A model generated the notes under the pieces. That model worked only from the letters and a program-made list of their open reading frames with translations, did not search any database and was not told where the DNA came from. A stretch of 64,000 bases of DNA from Candidatus Anammoximicrobium sp. (lineage in GTDB: Bacteria > Planctomycetota > Planctomycetia > Pirellulales > Pirellulaceae): NCBI GenBank assembly GCA_012515235.1, contig JAAYYU010000287.1:1-64000 (forward strand), read 5' to 3'. Positions 41,681 to 49,127 of this stretch are shown here, piece after piece (the stretch's first letter is position 1; the number at the start of each line of letters is the position of its first letter). The position numbers and the translations under genes are program-made.

Positions 41681-42763
41681 CTATCGGCCCTGCAATTCGA
41701 ACCAAGCCACGACGCAAGGGCTGCCCGCCGGCACGGTCAGGCCGATCATGCCCGGCATGGTCGGCGTCACGTCGCCGCGGGACTCGACGGGAACCTCCTT
41801 CTGGTTCAGCCGGCACTGGAACGCGCCGGCTTGCCGGGCGAATTCGATCATCATGGCGCCCTTCGGGAGCGGTACTTGATAGGCGGCGTCCAGGGCGTCG
41901 TTTCCGAACAGGCCGAACACCTGCCCCTCGGCGACGTCTTTCAGGATCACGCGGCAGACGAAGCTGCCGGTCAGCTTGCGGCTGTAGACCACCTGGGCGG
42001 CGCCGGCGTCGCTGGGAAGCGCCAGTTTCAGGTAGCCTTCGGCAGTCTGCTCGGCATCCTTCTTGAGCGTTTCCCGCAGGACCCGTTCTTCGGCCTGCCG
42101 GCGCACGGCCCAGTTGGCAGGCGCCAGCAGCTTGCGCATGATGGACGTCAGCGGCGGGATCTCCACCGGCAGCGTAGCCGGGGGCGCGGTGCCCAGTTCC
42201 GGCAGCAGGGCGGAGACGTCCACCTTGGCCTGTTGCGCCTCGGACCAGAGCTTCCGCGCCGCTTCCCGGTCTCCCTTGCCGTCCATCGCCAGAAACGCGC
42301 CGAAGAAGACCTTGTTTTCCGGCGCATCCGGCTTCAACACGCGCTCGGCCAGCGTCAGGGCCACTTTGGCGGGCAGCGACTTCACCGTGTAGCGGCGGTT
42401 CTCGCCTTTGACCCGCAGCACCAGCAGGCCGGGCGTGTACTCGACCACGGCCACGCGGACGTCCCCGATCATCAGCTCCTCGACGGCCTGGAGCGAACGA
42501 GCGCCTTCGTCCACCGATTCCCAGAAGCCCTCCAGGTACTCGTACAGCGACTGCAGCCGCTGACGCTGGACGTCAAACGCTGCGCCGCCGCTTACCCGCG
42601 CAGCCTCCTGCAGCTTGGCCTTGGCCACGTTCAAATCACGCTCCGCCATCGCGCTGCGAATCTCGTCCAACAGGCCATCAGCCTCCGCAGCTTGCCCGCA
42701 CGCGCGGAAAGCCTCCCAACCCAGCACCCAACAAACGACAAACACTCCCATTCGAATCTTCAT
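41681..42763 (-). CDS. Secreted hypothetical protein
   Basis: A 360-aa protein with an N-terminal signal peptide (MGVFVVCWVLGWEAFRACG). The first part is helical and repeat-like (LLDEIRSAMAERDLNVAKAKLQEAARVSGG). The last 100 residues form a beta-rich domain (VVYSRKLTGSFVCRVILKDVAEG, MIEFARQAGAFQCRLNQ) reminiscent of concanavalin-like modules. It looks planctomycete-specific and cannot be named. Confidence 0.6.
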   Translation of the reverse strand: MKIRMGVFVVCWVLGWEAFRACGQAAEADGLLDEIRSAMAERDLNVAKAKLQEAARVSGGAAFDVQRQRLQSLYEYLEGFWESVDEGARSLQAVEELMIGDVRVAVVEYTPGLLVLRVKGENRRYTVKSLPAKVALTLAERVLKPDAPENKVFFGAFLAMDGKGDREAARKLWSEAQQAKVDVSALLPELGTAPPATLPVEIPPLTSIMRKLLAPANWAVRRQAEERVLRETLKKDAEQTAEGYLKLALPSDAGAAQVVYSRKLTGSFVCRVILKDVAEGQVFGLFGNDALDAAYQVPLPKGAMMIEFARQAGAFQCRLNQKEVPVESRGDVTPTMPGMIGLTVPAGSPCVVAWFELQGR

Positions 42764-42821
42764 CAGCGCCTCGCATCAAAATCAACTTCGATAACCGCAC
42801 CGGCGGTAGCCGCCCGCACGC

Positions 42822-42944
42822 TCATCCGGGGCGTCTCTCCCACGCTTCACGAATCCTCGGGAAGCGTCCGATACGGTCTTCGATCTTGCCAATTTCTTTG
42901 GGATAGAACTCCAGCATCGCATCGCAGAACCATTGGCTCTGCAT
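42822..42944 (-). CDS. Tiny ORF directly downstream of a DNA methyltransferase
   Basis: A 40-aa frame beginning 5 nt after the methyltransferase stop codon, preceded by GAGTGAG. The product (starts MQSQWFCDAMLEFYPKEIGK, ends EAWERRPG) is charged, aromatic and protein-like. It could be a small accessory or controller protein, or the start of a lost restriction gene cut off by a stop at 42822. Confidence 0.4.
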   Translation of the reverse strand: MQSQWFCDAMLEFYPKEIGKIEDRIGRFPRIREAWERRPG

Positions 42945-42949
42945 GCGAC

Positions 42950-43960
42950 TCACTCAGATTCGAACAGCAACGGATGCTGGCGTACCGACGTCCGCTCGGT
43001 CCGTGACGGCCTACGCTTCCGTTGTTCGCACAGTGTATTGCGTTCCCAAAACACGCCGTCGTGAAAACCCTGGATGGAAACGTCCTCGGCGGCCAACTCC
43101 AAACGCCGTTCCGCGAGGCAACAATAGAAATCGTCGATTTCGATTCCCACGAAACGGCGTCCCAGCTTCTTGGCAACTGCCGAAGTGGTTCCGGAACCGA
43201 GAAATGGATCGAGGACTACATCCCCTGGCTCAGAACTGGCAAGGATCAATTTCGCGATCAACTTTTCGGGTTTCTGCGTGGGATGATCCGTGTTCTCCGG
43301 CATGGACCAGAACGGGACGGAAATGTCCGTCCACAGGTTGGACGGAGGGGTCAGGCGAAAGCCGCCTTGTTCGGTCTGCGTCCAATCCTTCGGCTGGCCA
43401 TCGCCGGTTGTGTAAGGAGCAACGACTCGCCGCTTCAGCTTGACGGCGTCGACATTGAACTTGTATTCCCGATCGGTCGTAAAGAACCAGATGTCTTCCG
43501 AGCCGTTCTTCCAATTCCTTTGCGCACCCCAGCCTTTTTCGCGTTCCCAGGTAATACGGTTTTGGGCAAAAAAGTACCGTTCCCCAACCTCTTCAATGAC
43601 GGCCGAACAGCGCCAGTCGCAGCAGATGTAGACGGATGCCTTGGGTTTGAGAACGCGGTGCAGTGGCTTCAGCCAAGACTCGATCCAGGCTGCATAGTCG
43701 TTTGCCGAGAGCTGCTCAAAGGAACTGCCGTTGAAGGACTTGTCCAAGTTGTAGGGCGGGTCGAGGATCAGAAGATCCACAAACTGCCCGGGCAAATGGG
43801 GAAGCACGTCGAACAGGTTTTGACAGATTGTACGGCCCAACAGAGATTCCGGCGGGATGGGGCCGTCAAGCCGCAAGAGTCGTGAGGCCAACGCCGCGCG
43901 TTCGGCATCGTCGAGCGTGATCGTCCGATTACGGGGGGCTCGCGTTTTTGTATTCATCAC
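42950..43960 (-). CDS. DNA methyltransferase (N4-cytosine/N6-adenine, beta-class)
   Basis: A 336-aa protein. The catalytic motif DPPYNLDKSF (DPPY 67-70) comes first, and the SAM-binding DPFLGSGTTSAVAKKLG comes near residue 255, the order of beta-class amino-methyltransferases. HPTQKPEKLIAKLI and GRRFVGIEID are also typical. Recognition sequence unknown. No restriction endonuclease is recognisable next to it except the 40-aa ORF, so it is either an orphan or the remnant of a restriction-modification pair. Confidence 0.9.
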   Translation of the reverse strand: MMNTKTRAPRNRTITLDDAERAALASRLLRLDGPIPPESLLGRTICQNLFDVLPHLPGQFVDLLILDPPYNLDKSFNGSSFEQLSANDYAAWIESWLKPLHRVLKPKASVYICCDWRCSAVIEEVGERYFFAQNRITWEREKGWGAQRNWKNGSEDIWFFTTDREYKFNVDAVKLKRRVVAPYTTGDGQPKDWTQTEQGGFRLTPPSNLWTDISVPFWSMPENTDHPTQKPEKLIAKLILASSEPGDVVLDPFLGSGTTSAVAKKLGRRFVGIEIDDFYCCLAERRLELAAEDVSIQGFHDGVFWERNTLCEQRKRRPSRTERTSVRQHPLLFESE

Positions 43961-43994
43961 AGACGATTATGACGTGAGATGTTCGGCGCTCAAA

Positions 43995-44092
43995 GGGCCC
44001 CGACGTACAGAATTCAGAATTGGCGCTCAGGCGGTGGGACTGGTTAGAATGGCGGGTCCGCCAATCGTGAATTCCGCAAGTCTGAGCCTGCC
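43995..44092. repeat. Diverged hairpin repeat
   Basis: Inverted arms CAGAATTCAGAATTGGC (44008-44024) and GCCAATCGTGAATTCCG (44060-44076) with further partial pairing outward. The layout, and the ACAGAATTCAG core, resemble the hairpin repeats at 10985 and 13113, but the rest differs. It lies just upstream of the redox operon. Confidence 0.55.
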
Positions 44093-44135
44093 CGTTGTTC
44101 CGGCGCGGGCCGAGTGCAGTTAGAATGTCCGCACG

Positions 44136-45611
44136 ATGAAAACTACCTGGATTCCCATCGTTGTTCCTGCTTTGCTCGCGCTGGCTGGCGTGACGGCGCT
44201 TGTGCTTTGGCTCAGCAGCGGGACTTGGCCCGTTGAAGCGGGGGCGGGCCACGGCCTGACGTCTCGGCTGTTCTCGCGGGGTAATCAGGGCCGTGGGCCG
44301 CTGGCCTTGCGCGTGCCGGGTTTGGACGGCACGCCGCAGGCTGCGCAAGACAAGTCGGCGCGGCCGGTGACGGCGGGGCAACCGGTGCGCGGACCCGGCC
44401 AGCCCGCCGATATTCCGGGCGAGTGGCCGGCGTTTCGCGGTCCCCACCGGGATGCGATTTGCAGCGATGGCACGCCGCTGGCCCGCGCGTGGCCGGCCCA
44501 AGGCCCGCCGGTGCTGTGGCGGATCGAACTGGGCCAGGGGTACGCCAGCGCCGTGATCCGCAACGGGCGCGTGTTCGTGCTGGATTACGACGAGCAGGCC
44601 CAAGCCGATACGATGCGCTGCCTGTCGCTGGCGGACGGCCGCGAAATCTGGCGCAACAGCTATCCTGTCGAAGTGACGCCGAACCACGGCTGTTCCCGGA
44701 CCGTGCCGGCGATCGTCCACGAGTACCTCGTGTCGATCGGTCCCCGCTGCCACGTCGCCTGCTGGGACAGCGAGACGGGCCAATGCCGCTGGATCATCGA
44801 CATGGTCAAGCAGTTTGGGGCGGAGGAGCGGCAATGGTACACGGGCCAATGCCCGCTGGTGGACGGCGAGCGGGTGATTCTGGCGCCGTGCGGGCCGGAG
44901 GCGCTGCTGGCGGCTGTCGAGTACCGGACGGGCCAGGTCCTGTGGAAAACGCCGAATCCCCGCGGCTGGAAGATGACCCATTCGTCCGTCATGAAGACCG
45001 AGTACGCAGGCCGTTCCATGTACGTCTATTGCGGCACGGGCGGCACGGCGGGCGTGGCGGCCGACGACGGGCGTCTGCTGTGGGACGAGACGAACTGGGT
45101 GGAGAATTTCGCGACCAGTCCGTCGCCGCTGCCGTTGCCCGACGGCCGCATCTTTCTGTGCAGCGGCTACGACATGACGGGCGCGATGATGCTGCAAATG
45201 AAACCCGTCGGCGACGCCCTGGCAGTGGAAACGGCGTACACGTTGAAACGCAAAGAGTTCAACTCGGAACAGCAGACGCCGATCTTCTACCGCGGTCATC
45301 TGTACGGCGTGCGAAAGCTGCGGGAACAGATGCTTTGCCTGGACCTGGAGGGCAAAGAACTCTGGAACAGCGGCAGCTTGAAGTTCGGTCATGGGCCGTA
45401 CCTCATCGCCGACGGGATGATCTTCGCCCTGGCCGACAACGGCCTGCTGGCGACGATGGAGGCGACCCATGAGGGCTATCGGCCCCTGGCGCAATTCCAG
45501 GTCTTCGAGAACGGCCACGATGCCTGGGGGCCGCTGGCGATCGCTTCCGGGCGGCTGATCGTCCGCGACATGACGCGGATGGCCTGTGTGGACGTGCGGG
45601 CCGCGAAGTAG
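44136..45611 (+). CDS. Membrane-anchored PQQ-like beta-propeller protein
   Basis: A 491-aa protein with an N-terminal signal-anchor (IPIVVPALLALAGVTALVLWL), a ~60-residue linker and a PQQ-like/BamB-like beta-propeller from about residue 95 (WPAFRGPHRDAICSDGTPLA, GRVFVLDYDEQAQADTMRCLSLADGREIWRN, AVEYRTGQVLWKTPNP, VAADDGRLLWDE). The repeated G-x-x-L-W blades are typical. There is no clear evidence for bound PQQ, so it could be a scaffold or a sensor. First gene of a six-gene unit. Confidence 0.85.
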   Translation: MKTTWIPIVVPALLALAGVTALVLWLSSGTWPVEAGAGHGLTSRLFSRGNQGRGPLALRVPGLDGTPQAAQDKSARPVTAGQPVRGPGQPADIPGEWPAFRGPHRDAICSDGTPLARAWPAQGPPVLWRIELGQGYASAVIRNGRVFVLDYDEQAQADTMRCLSLADGREIWRNSYPVEVTPNHGCSRTVPAIVHEYLVSIGPRCHVACWDSETGQCRWIIDMVKQFGAEERQWYTGQCPLVDGERVILAPCGPEALLAAVEYRTGQVLWKTPNPRGWKMTHSSVMKTEYAGRSMYVYCGTGGTAGVAADDGRLLWDETNWVENFATSPSPLPLPDGRIFLCSGYDMTGAMMLQMKPVGDALAVETAYTLKRKEFNSEQQTPIFYRGHLYGVRKLREQMLCLDLEGKELWNSGSLKFGHGPYLIADGMIFALADNGLLATMEATHEGYRPLAQFQVFENGHDAWGPLAIASGRLIVRDMTRMACVDVRAAK

Positions 45612-45675
45612 AAGCGGGGAGCAGGGAGCGTGGGCCGGCAGGGACCGTTGCTCGGTGACCAAGGACCAAGGACAC

Positions 45676-46815
45676 ATGACAAACCAACAGAACCAACCGT
45701 CCTGTGCAACCTGTCGCGGTCAAAACCGGTCCCGGCGGGCCGTGATCCAGCCGGTCGCGATGGGCTTGTTGATCGTGGTTGCCGTCGCGATCGCGGCGTG
45801 GGCCGCCCTGCGCATGGACCCGTGGGGGGAGGATGGCGGCGGCTTGTCGGAGCGATTCGAGTTCAATGCGGATGCTTATCTGCGAGCGGACCCGGCGCTG
45901 ATCGCGTTCCAGGAAATGGGCTCCTTCCCGACAGGGTTGAGCGCGGTGCGGGGCCTGGCTGCCGGACCCGACGGCCGCATTTACGTCGCCGGAGAAGACC
46001 GAGTCCGCGTGTTCGCCGCGGACGGAAAACAGCTGGCGGAGCTGCCGGTCAAGGGCGAGCCGACATGCCTGGCGGCGGGCGGCGCGGAGCACGTGCATCC
46101 GGGCCGCTTGTACGTCGGGGCAGGCCGTCGCGTGCTGTTGTTCGATCCGCAGGGAACGGCGCTCGGCGCTTGGACGGAGGGCCTGGACGACGCGACGGTG
46201 CTCACGTCGCTGGCCATTGGCGACGAGCACGTGTTGGCGGCCGACGCGGGCAACCGCGTGGTGCTCCAGTTCGATGCAGACGGCGACTTGACGAGGCGGA
46301 TTGGCGAGCCTGACGAGGCGCGGGGCGTGCGGGGATTTGTGATTCCCAGCGCGCATTTTGACGTCGCCGTTACGGCCGACGGCTTGCTGCGCGTCGCCAA
46401 TCCCGGCGCGCGGCGGATCGAAACGTTCACCGCCGAGGGAGACCTGCTGGGCCAGTGGGGCAAGTCGTCGCCGGAGATCGACGGGTTTTTCGGCTGCTGC
46501 AATCCGGCCGATTTTGCGGTGACGCCGGACGGCCGGTTCGTGACGGCGGAAAAAGGCATCCCGCGCATCAAGATCTACAGCCCCAAGGGCGAGCTGGAAT
46601 GCGTGGTCGCCGACCCGGCGATGCTGGGGCAGGTGGGCAGCGCCGCTCCCCTGGACGGAGACAGCGGCCAAGCCCCGGCGTTCGACGTAGCAGTGGACAA
46701 CCGCGGCCGCGTGCTGGCGCTGGACCCGCTCACGCGGCAAGTCAGAGTGTTTGTCCGCAAGGACGTTCAGACCGCGACGGCGAAAGAGAGCGAACAAGAT
46801 GAAGACCGGTCGTAG
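45676..46815 (+). CDS. Membrane-anchored NHL-repeat protein
   Basis: A 379-aa protein with a CATC pair near the N-terminus, a transmembrane helix (VAMGLLIVVAVAIAAWAAL, about 28-46) and an NHL-type six-bladed propeller (GLAAGPDGRIYVAGEDRVRVFAADGKQLAEL, DGLLRVANPGARRIETFTAEGDLL). A vicinal Cys pair lies in FFGCCNPADFAVTPDGR. Likely binds a partner outside the membrane. Its stop lies 14 nt downstream of the next gene's start. Confidence 0.8.
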   Translation: MTNQQNQPSCATCRGQNRSRRAVIQPVAMGLLIVVAVAIAAWAALRMDPWGEDGGGLSERFEFNADAYLRADPALIAFQEMGSFPTGLSAVRGLAAGPDGRIYVAGEDRVRVFAADGKQLAELPVKGEPTCLAAGGAEHVHPGRLYVGAGRRVLLFDPQGTALGAWTEGLDDATVLTSLAIGDEHVLAADAGNRVVLQFDADGDLTRRIGEPDEARGVRGFVIPSAHFDVAVTADGLLRVANPGARRIETFTAEGDLLGQWGKSSPEIDGFFGCCNPADFAVTPDGRFVTAEKGIPRIKIYSPKGELECVVADPAMLGQVGSAAPLDGDSGQAPAFDVAVDNRGRVLALDPLTRQVRVFVRKDVQTATAKESEQDEDRS

Positions 46816-47020
46816 CTCAAGGCGGCAGTGGTTGACGGGATTGCTGCGAGGGACCGCCTTGGCGGCCATCGCCCTGATTGCCGCATTGCTGATTCGGCGT
46901 CCCGGCGGCGCAGCGAGCGGCCGTCGCCTGCCGTGCGCGTCGTGCCGGCAGTGCGGTCTGCGGGCTACGTGCCAGTTGCCGCAGGCGCGGGCGTGGAAGC
47001 GCCGCGGAAGGGAAAGCTAA
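46799..47020 (+). CDS. Small Cys-rich protein with Tat-type signal/anchor
   Basis: A 73-aa protein. Twin-Arg SRRQWLTGLLRG precedes a hydrophobic segment (ALAAIALIAALLI), and then C46, C49, C52 and C58 (CASCRQCGLRATC) follow, a C-X2-C-X2-C-X5-C pattern. That could hold an iron-sulfur cluster or zinc outside the cytoplasm. It overlaps the NHL gene by 17 bp and lies 19 bp before the ferredoxin gene, so it belongs to the same unit. No family recognised. Confidence 0.65.
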   Translation: MKTGRSSRRQWLTGLLRGTALAAIALIAALLIRRPGGAASGRRLPCASCRQCGLRATCQLPQARAWKRRGRES

Positions 47021-47039
47021 CGCAAGCAAAGGAACAACC

Positions 47040-47816
47040 ATGTCAGACAAAGTGGATCGCCGAGCTTTCCTGGCCGACGGCATCCGCACGGCCGGGACGG
47101 TCGCGCTGGCCGGCGCGGCGGGCGTGCTGGCCGGACAGAGCAGCCGTGCGGAACCCATGGTGTGGCAATTGGACCCGGACAAGTGCATCGCCTGCACCAA
47201 TTGTGCGACGAAGTGCGTGCTGGACGTGTCGGCGGTCAAGTGCCTCAATTGCTTTGACATGTGCGGCTACTGCGACATCTGCACGGGCTACTACGAGATG
47301 GGCTACCTGGCGCTGGATACGGCGGCGGAGAACCAGGCCTGTCCGACCGGGGCCATCGTGCGGCGGTTCGTCGAGGAGCGGTCGGGCCAGCGGTTCTACG
47401 AGTACACGATCGACAAGCCGCTGTGCATCGGCTGCGGCAAGTGCGTCAAGGGCTGTGCGCTGATGAACGGCTCGCTGTGCATGCAGGTCGAGCACGACCG
47501 CTGTCTGGACTGCAACGAATGCGCGATCGCGATCGCCTGTCCGACGCAAGCTTTCTACCGCATTCCGGCGTCGCAGACGGAAATCATGAAACGCAAGGCG
47601 GTCACGGCCCTGGCCTCGCGGGCGCAGCGGGCCCTGCAGTCCGCCGGCGGGGACGCCGCCAAACGGCAAGAGGCGCTGGAGATGCTGGCCCGCGTCGAAC
47701 AGCAGCAGCGGTGGCGAGCGGAGCAGGAGCGGCTGCAGACGGCCGACTCGCGCCGCCGGACGGATGGGGACCGTGCCGCTGGAACGTCTGATGAAGAAAG
47801 AACGACGAATGCCTGA
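47040..47816 (+). CDS. Tat-exported multi-[4Fe-4S] ferredoxin (NapG/DmsB-like)
   Basis: A 258-aa protein with a Tat signal (DRRAFLADGIRTAGTVALAG). Cys clusters: C49/52/55/59 (CX2CX2CX3C), C129/132/135/139 (CX2CX2CX3C), C155/158/161/167 (CX2CX2CX5CP), and CP at C101, so three or four [4Fe-4S] clusters. An unusual Cys-dense stretch (C68, C71, C75, C78, C81) follows the first cluster. The helical C-terminus (about 180-258) is long and charged. It resembles periplasmic NapG-type electron carriers that pair with a NapH-type membrane protein, which is the next gene, overlapping by 8 bp. Confidence 0.9.
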   Translation: MSDKVDRRAFLADGIRTAGTVALAGAAGVLAGQSSRAEPMVWQLDPDKCIACTNCATKCVLDVSAVKCLNCFDMCGYCDICTGYYEMGYLALDTAAENQACPTGAIVRRFVEERSGQRFYEYTIDKPLCIGCGKCVKGCALMNGSLCMQVEHDRCLDCNECAIAIACPTQAFYRIPASQTEIMKRKAVTALASRAQRALQSAGGDAAKRQEALEMLARVEQQQRWRAEQERLQTADSRRRTDGDRAAGTSDEERTTNA

Positions 47817-49125
47817 CGTCCGAATTCGCCAAATCTGCCTGGGGCTGGTGGTCGGTGCCGGGGCGGGGCTCGCTTGGGCGTCCGCCCTGGCCAGCGACTT
47901 GATCCCGACGCCGGAGTTCGCGGACCACGCCATCCCGGTCTCCATGCCGCCGGTGCCGGAGAGCCCGGCCTGGGAATGGATCAACATCGCGGTCCTGATC
48001 GCCGCCTTGTGTCTGGCGTCGTATTTCGCGCTGGTCAACCGGTCGCGGCGCGGCTTGTTCTTGCTGGCCGTCGCCTCGCTGATCTGGTTCGGCTTTGTCC
48101 GCGATGGTTGCGTCTGTTCGATCGGCGCGACGCAGAACGTGGTTTATGCGCTGAGCGATCCGGCGTATGCCATCCCGGCGACGGTTGTGTTGCTGTTCGT
48201 CCTGCCGCTGGTGTTCACGCTGTTCTTCGGGCGGACGTTCTGCGCGGCCGTCTGCCCGCTGGGGGCGATTCAGGAAGTCCTGACCGTGCGCAGCGTCCGG
48301 GTGCCCGGCTGGCTCGACCACGCCTTGGGCCTGATTCCCTATCTGTATCTGGGGACCGCCGTGATCTTCGCCGTCTCCGGGACGGCCTTCGTGATCTGCC
48401 GTTACGATCCGTTCGTGGCCATGTTCCGGCTGAGTGGCGACGTGAACATGCTGGTGTTCGGCGCGTCTTTGCTGTTTCTGGGACTATTCGTGGGCCGGCC
48501 GTACTGCCGGTACTTGTGTCCCTATGGGGCGATCCTGGGAGTGCTGTCGAGCGTGGCCAAGTGGCATGTCCGGATTCCGCCCGAGGATTGCATCCAGTGC
48601 CGGCTGTGTGAAGACTCCTGCCCGTACGGGGCGATCCAGGAGCCGGCGCCGCCGCTGGCGCCGGAAGCCAAACCGGCGGCACGGCGGCGGCTGGCGGGCT
48701 TGCTGCTGCTGGCGCCGGTGCTGATCGCGGCCGGAGGCGGGCTGGGGTCGCTGCTGGCCGTCCCGCTTTCGCAACTGGACCCGCAAGTGCGCTTGGCGGA
48801 ACGCGTCCGCCTGGAAGACACGGGACAAGTGTCCGGGACCACCGATGCCAGCGAAGCGTTCCGCGCCACGGGGCAGCCGGTCGACGAGTTATATCGGACG
48901 GCCATCGACCGGCGCCAGCGCTTCCGCACCCTCGGCGGCTGGTTGGGGGCTTGGGCCGGCCTGGTGATCGGCGTCAAGCTGGTGACGTTGTCCATCCGCC
49001 GCCGCCGGACGGATTATCAGCCCGATCGGTCGCGCTGTGTGTCCTGCGGGCGATGCTACTGGTACTGTCCGGGCGAGCAAGTCCGCCTGGGGCTGATCCG
49101 AGACGTCTCCGAGGTGGTCAAGTAG
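47809..49125 (+). CDS. NapH/NosR-like membrane ferredoxin with extra C-terminal cluster
   Basis: A 438-aa protein with a signal-like N-terminus and about six membrane helices. It has two C-X3-CP motifs (FCAAVCPLGAIQE, YCRYLCPYGAILG) of the NapH/NosR type, a ferredoxin domain (CIQCRLCEDSCPYGAI), and a second cluster at the C-terminus (CVSCGRCYWYCPGEQ) after a final helix. In NapGH such proteins take electrons from quinol. There is no FMN-binding domain as in NosR. The start at 47809 gives an 8-bp overlap with the ferredoxin gene; an ATG at 47791 is also possible. Confidence 0.85.
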   Translation: MPDVRIRQICLGLVVGAGAGLAWASALASDLIPTPEFADHAIPVSMPPVPESPAWEWINIAVLIAALCLASYFALVNRSRRGLFLLAVASLIWFGFVRDGCVCSIGATQNVVYALSDPAYAIPATVVLLFVLPLVFTLFFGRTFCAAVCPLGAIQEVLTVRSVRVPGWLDHALGLIPYLYLGTAVIFAVSGTAFVICRYDPFVAMFRLSGDVNMLVFGASLLFLGLFVGRPYCRYLCPYGAILGVLSSVAKWHVRIPPEDCIQCRLCEDSCPYGAIQEPAPPLAPEAKPAARRRLAGLLLLAPVLIAAGGGLGSLLAVPLSQLDPQVRLAERVRLEDTGQVSGTTDASEAFRATGQPVDELYRTAIDRRQRFRTLGGWLGAWAGLVIGVKLVTLSIRRRRTDYQPDRSRCVSCGRCYWYCPGEQVRLGLIRDVSEVVK

Positions 49126-49127
49126 CC

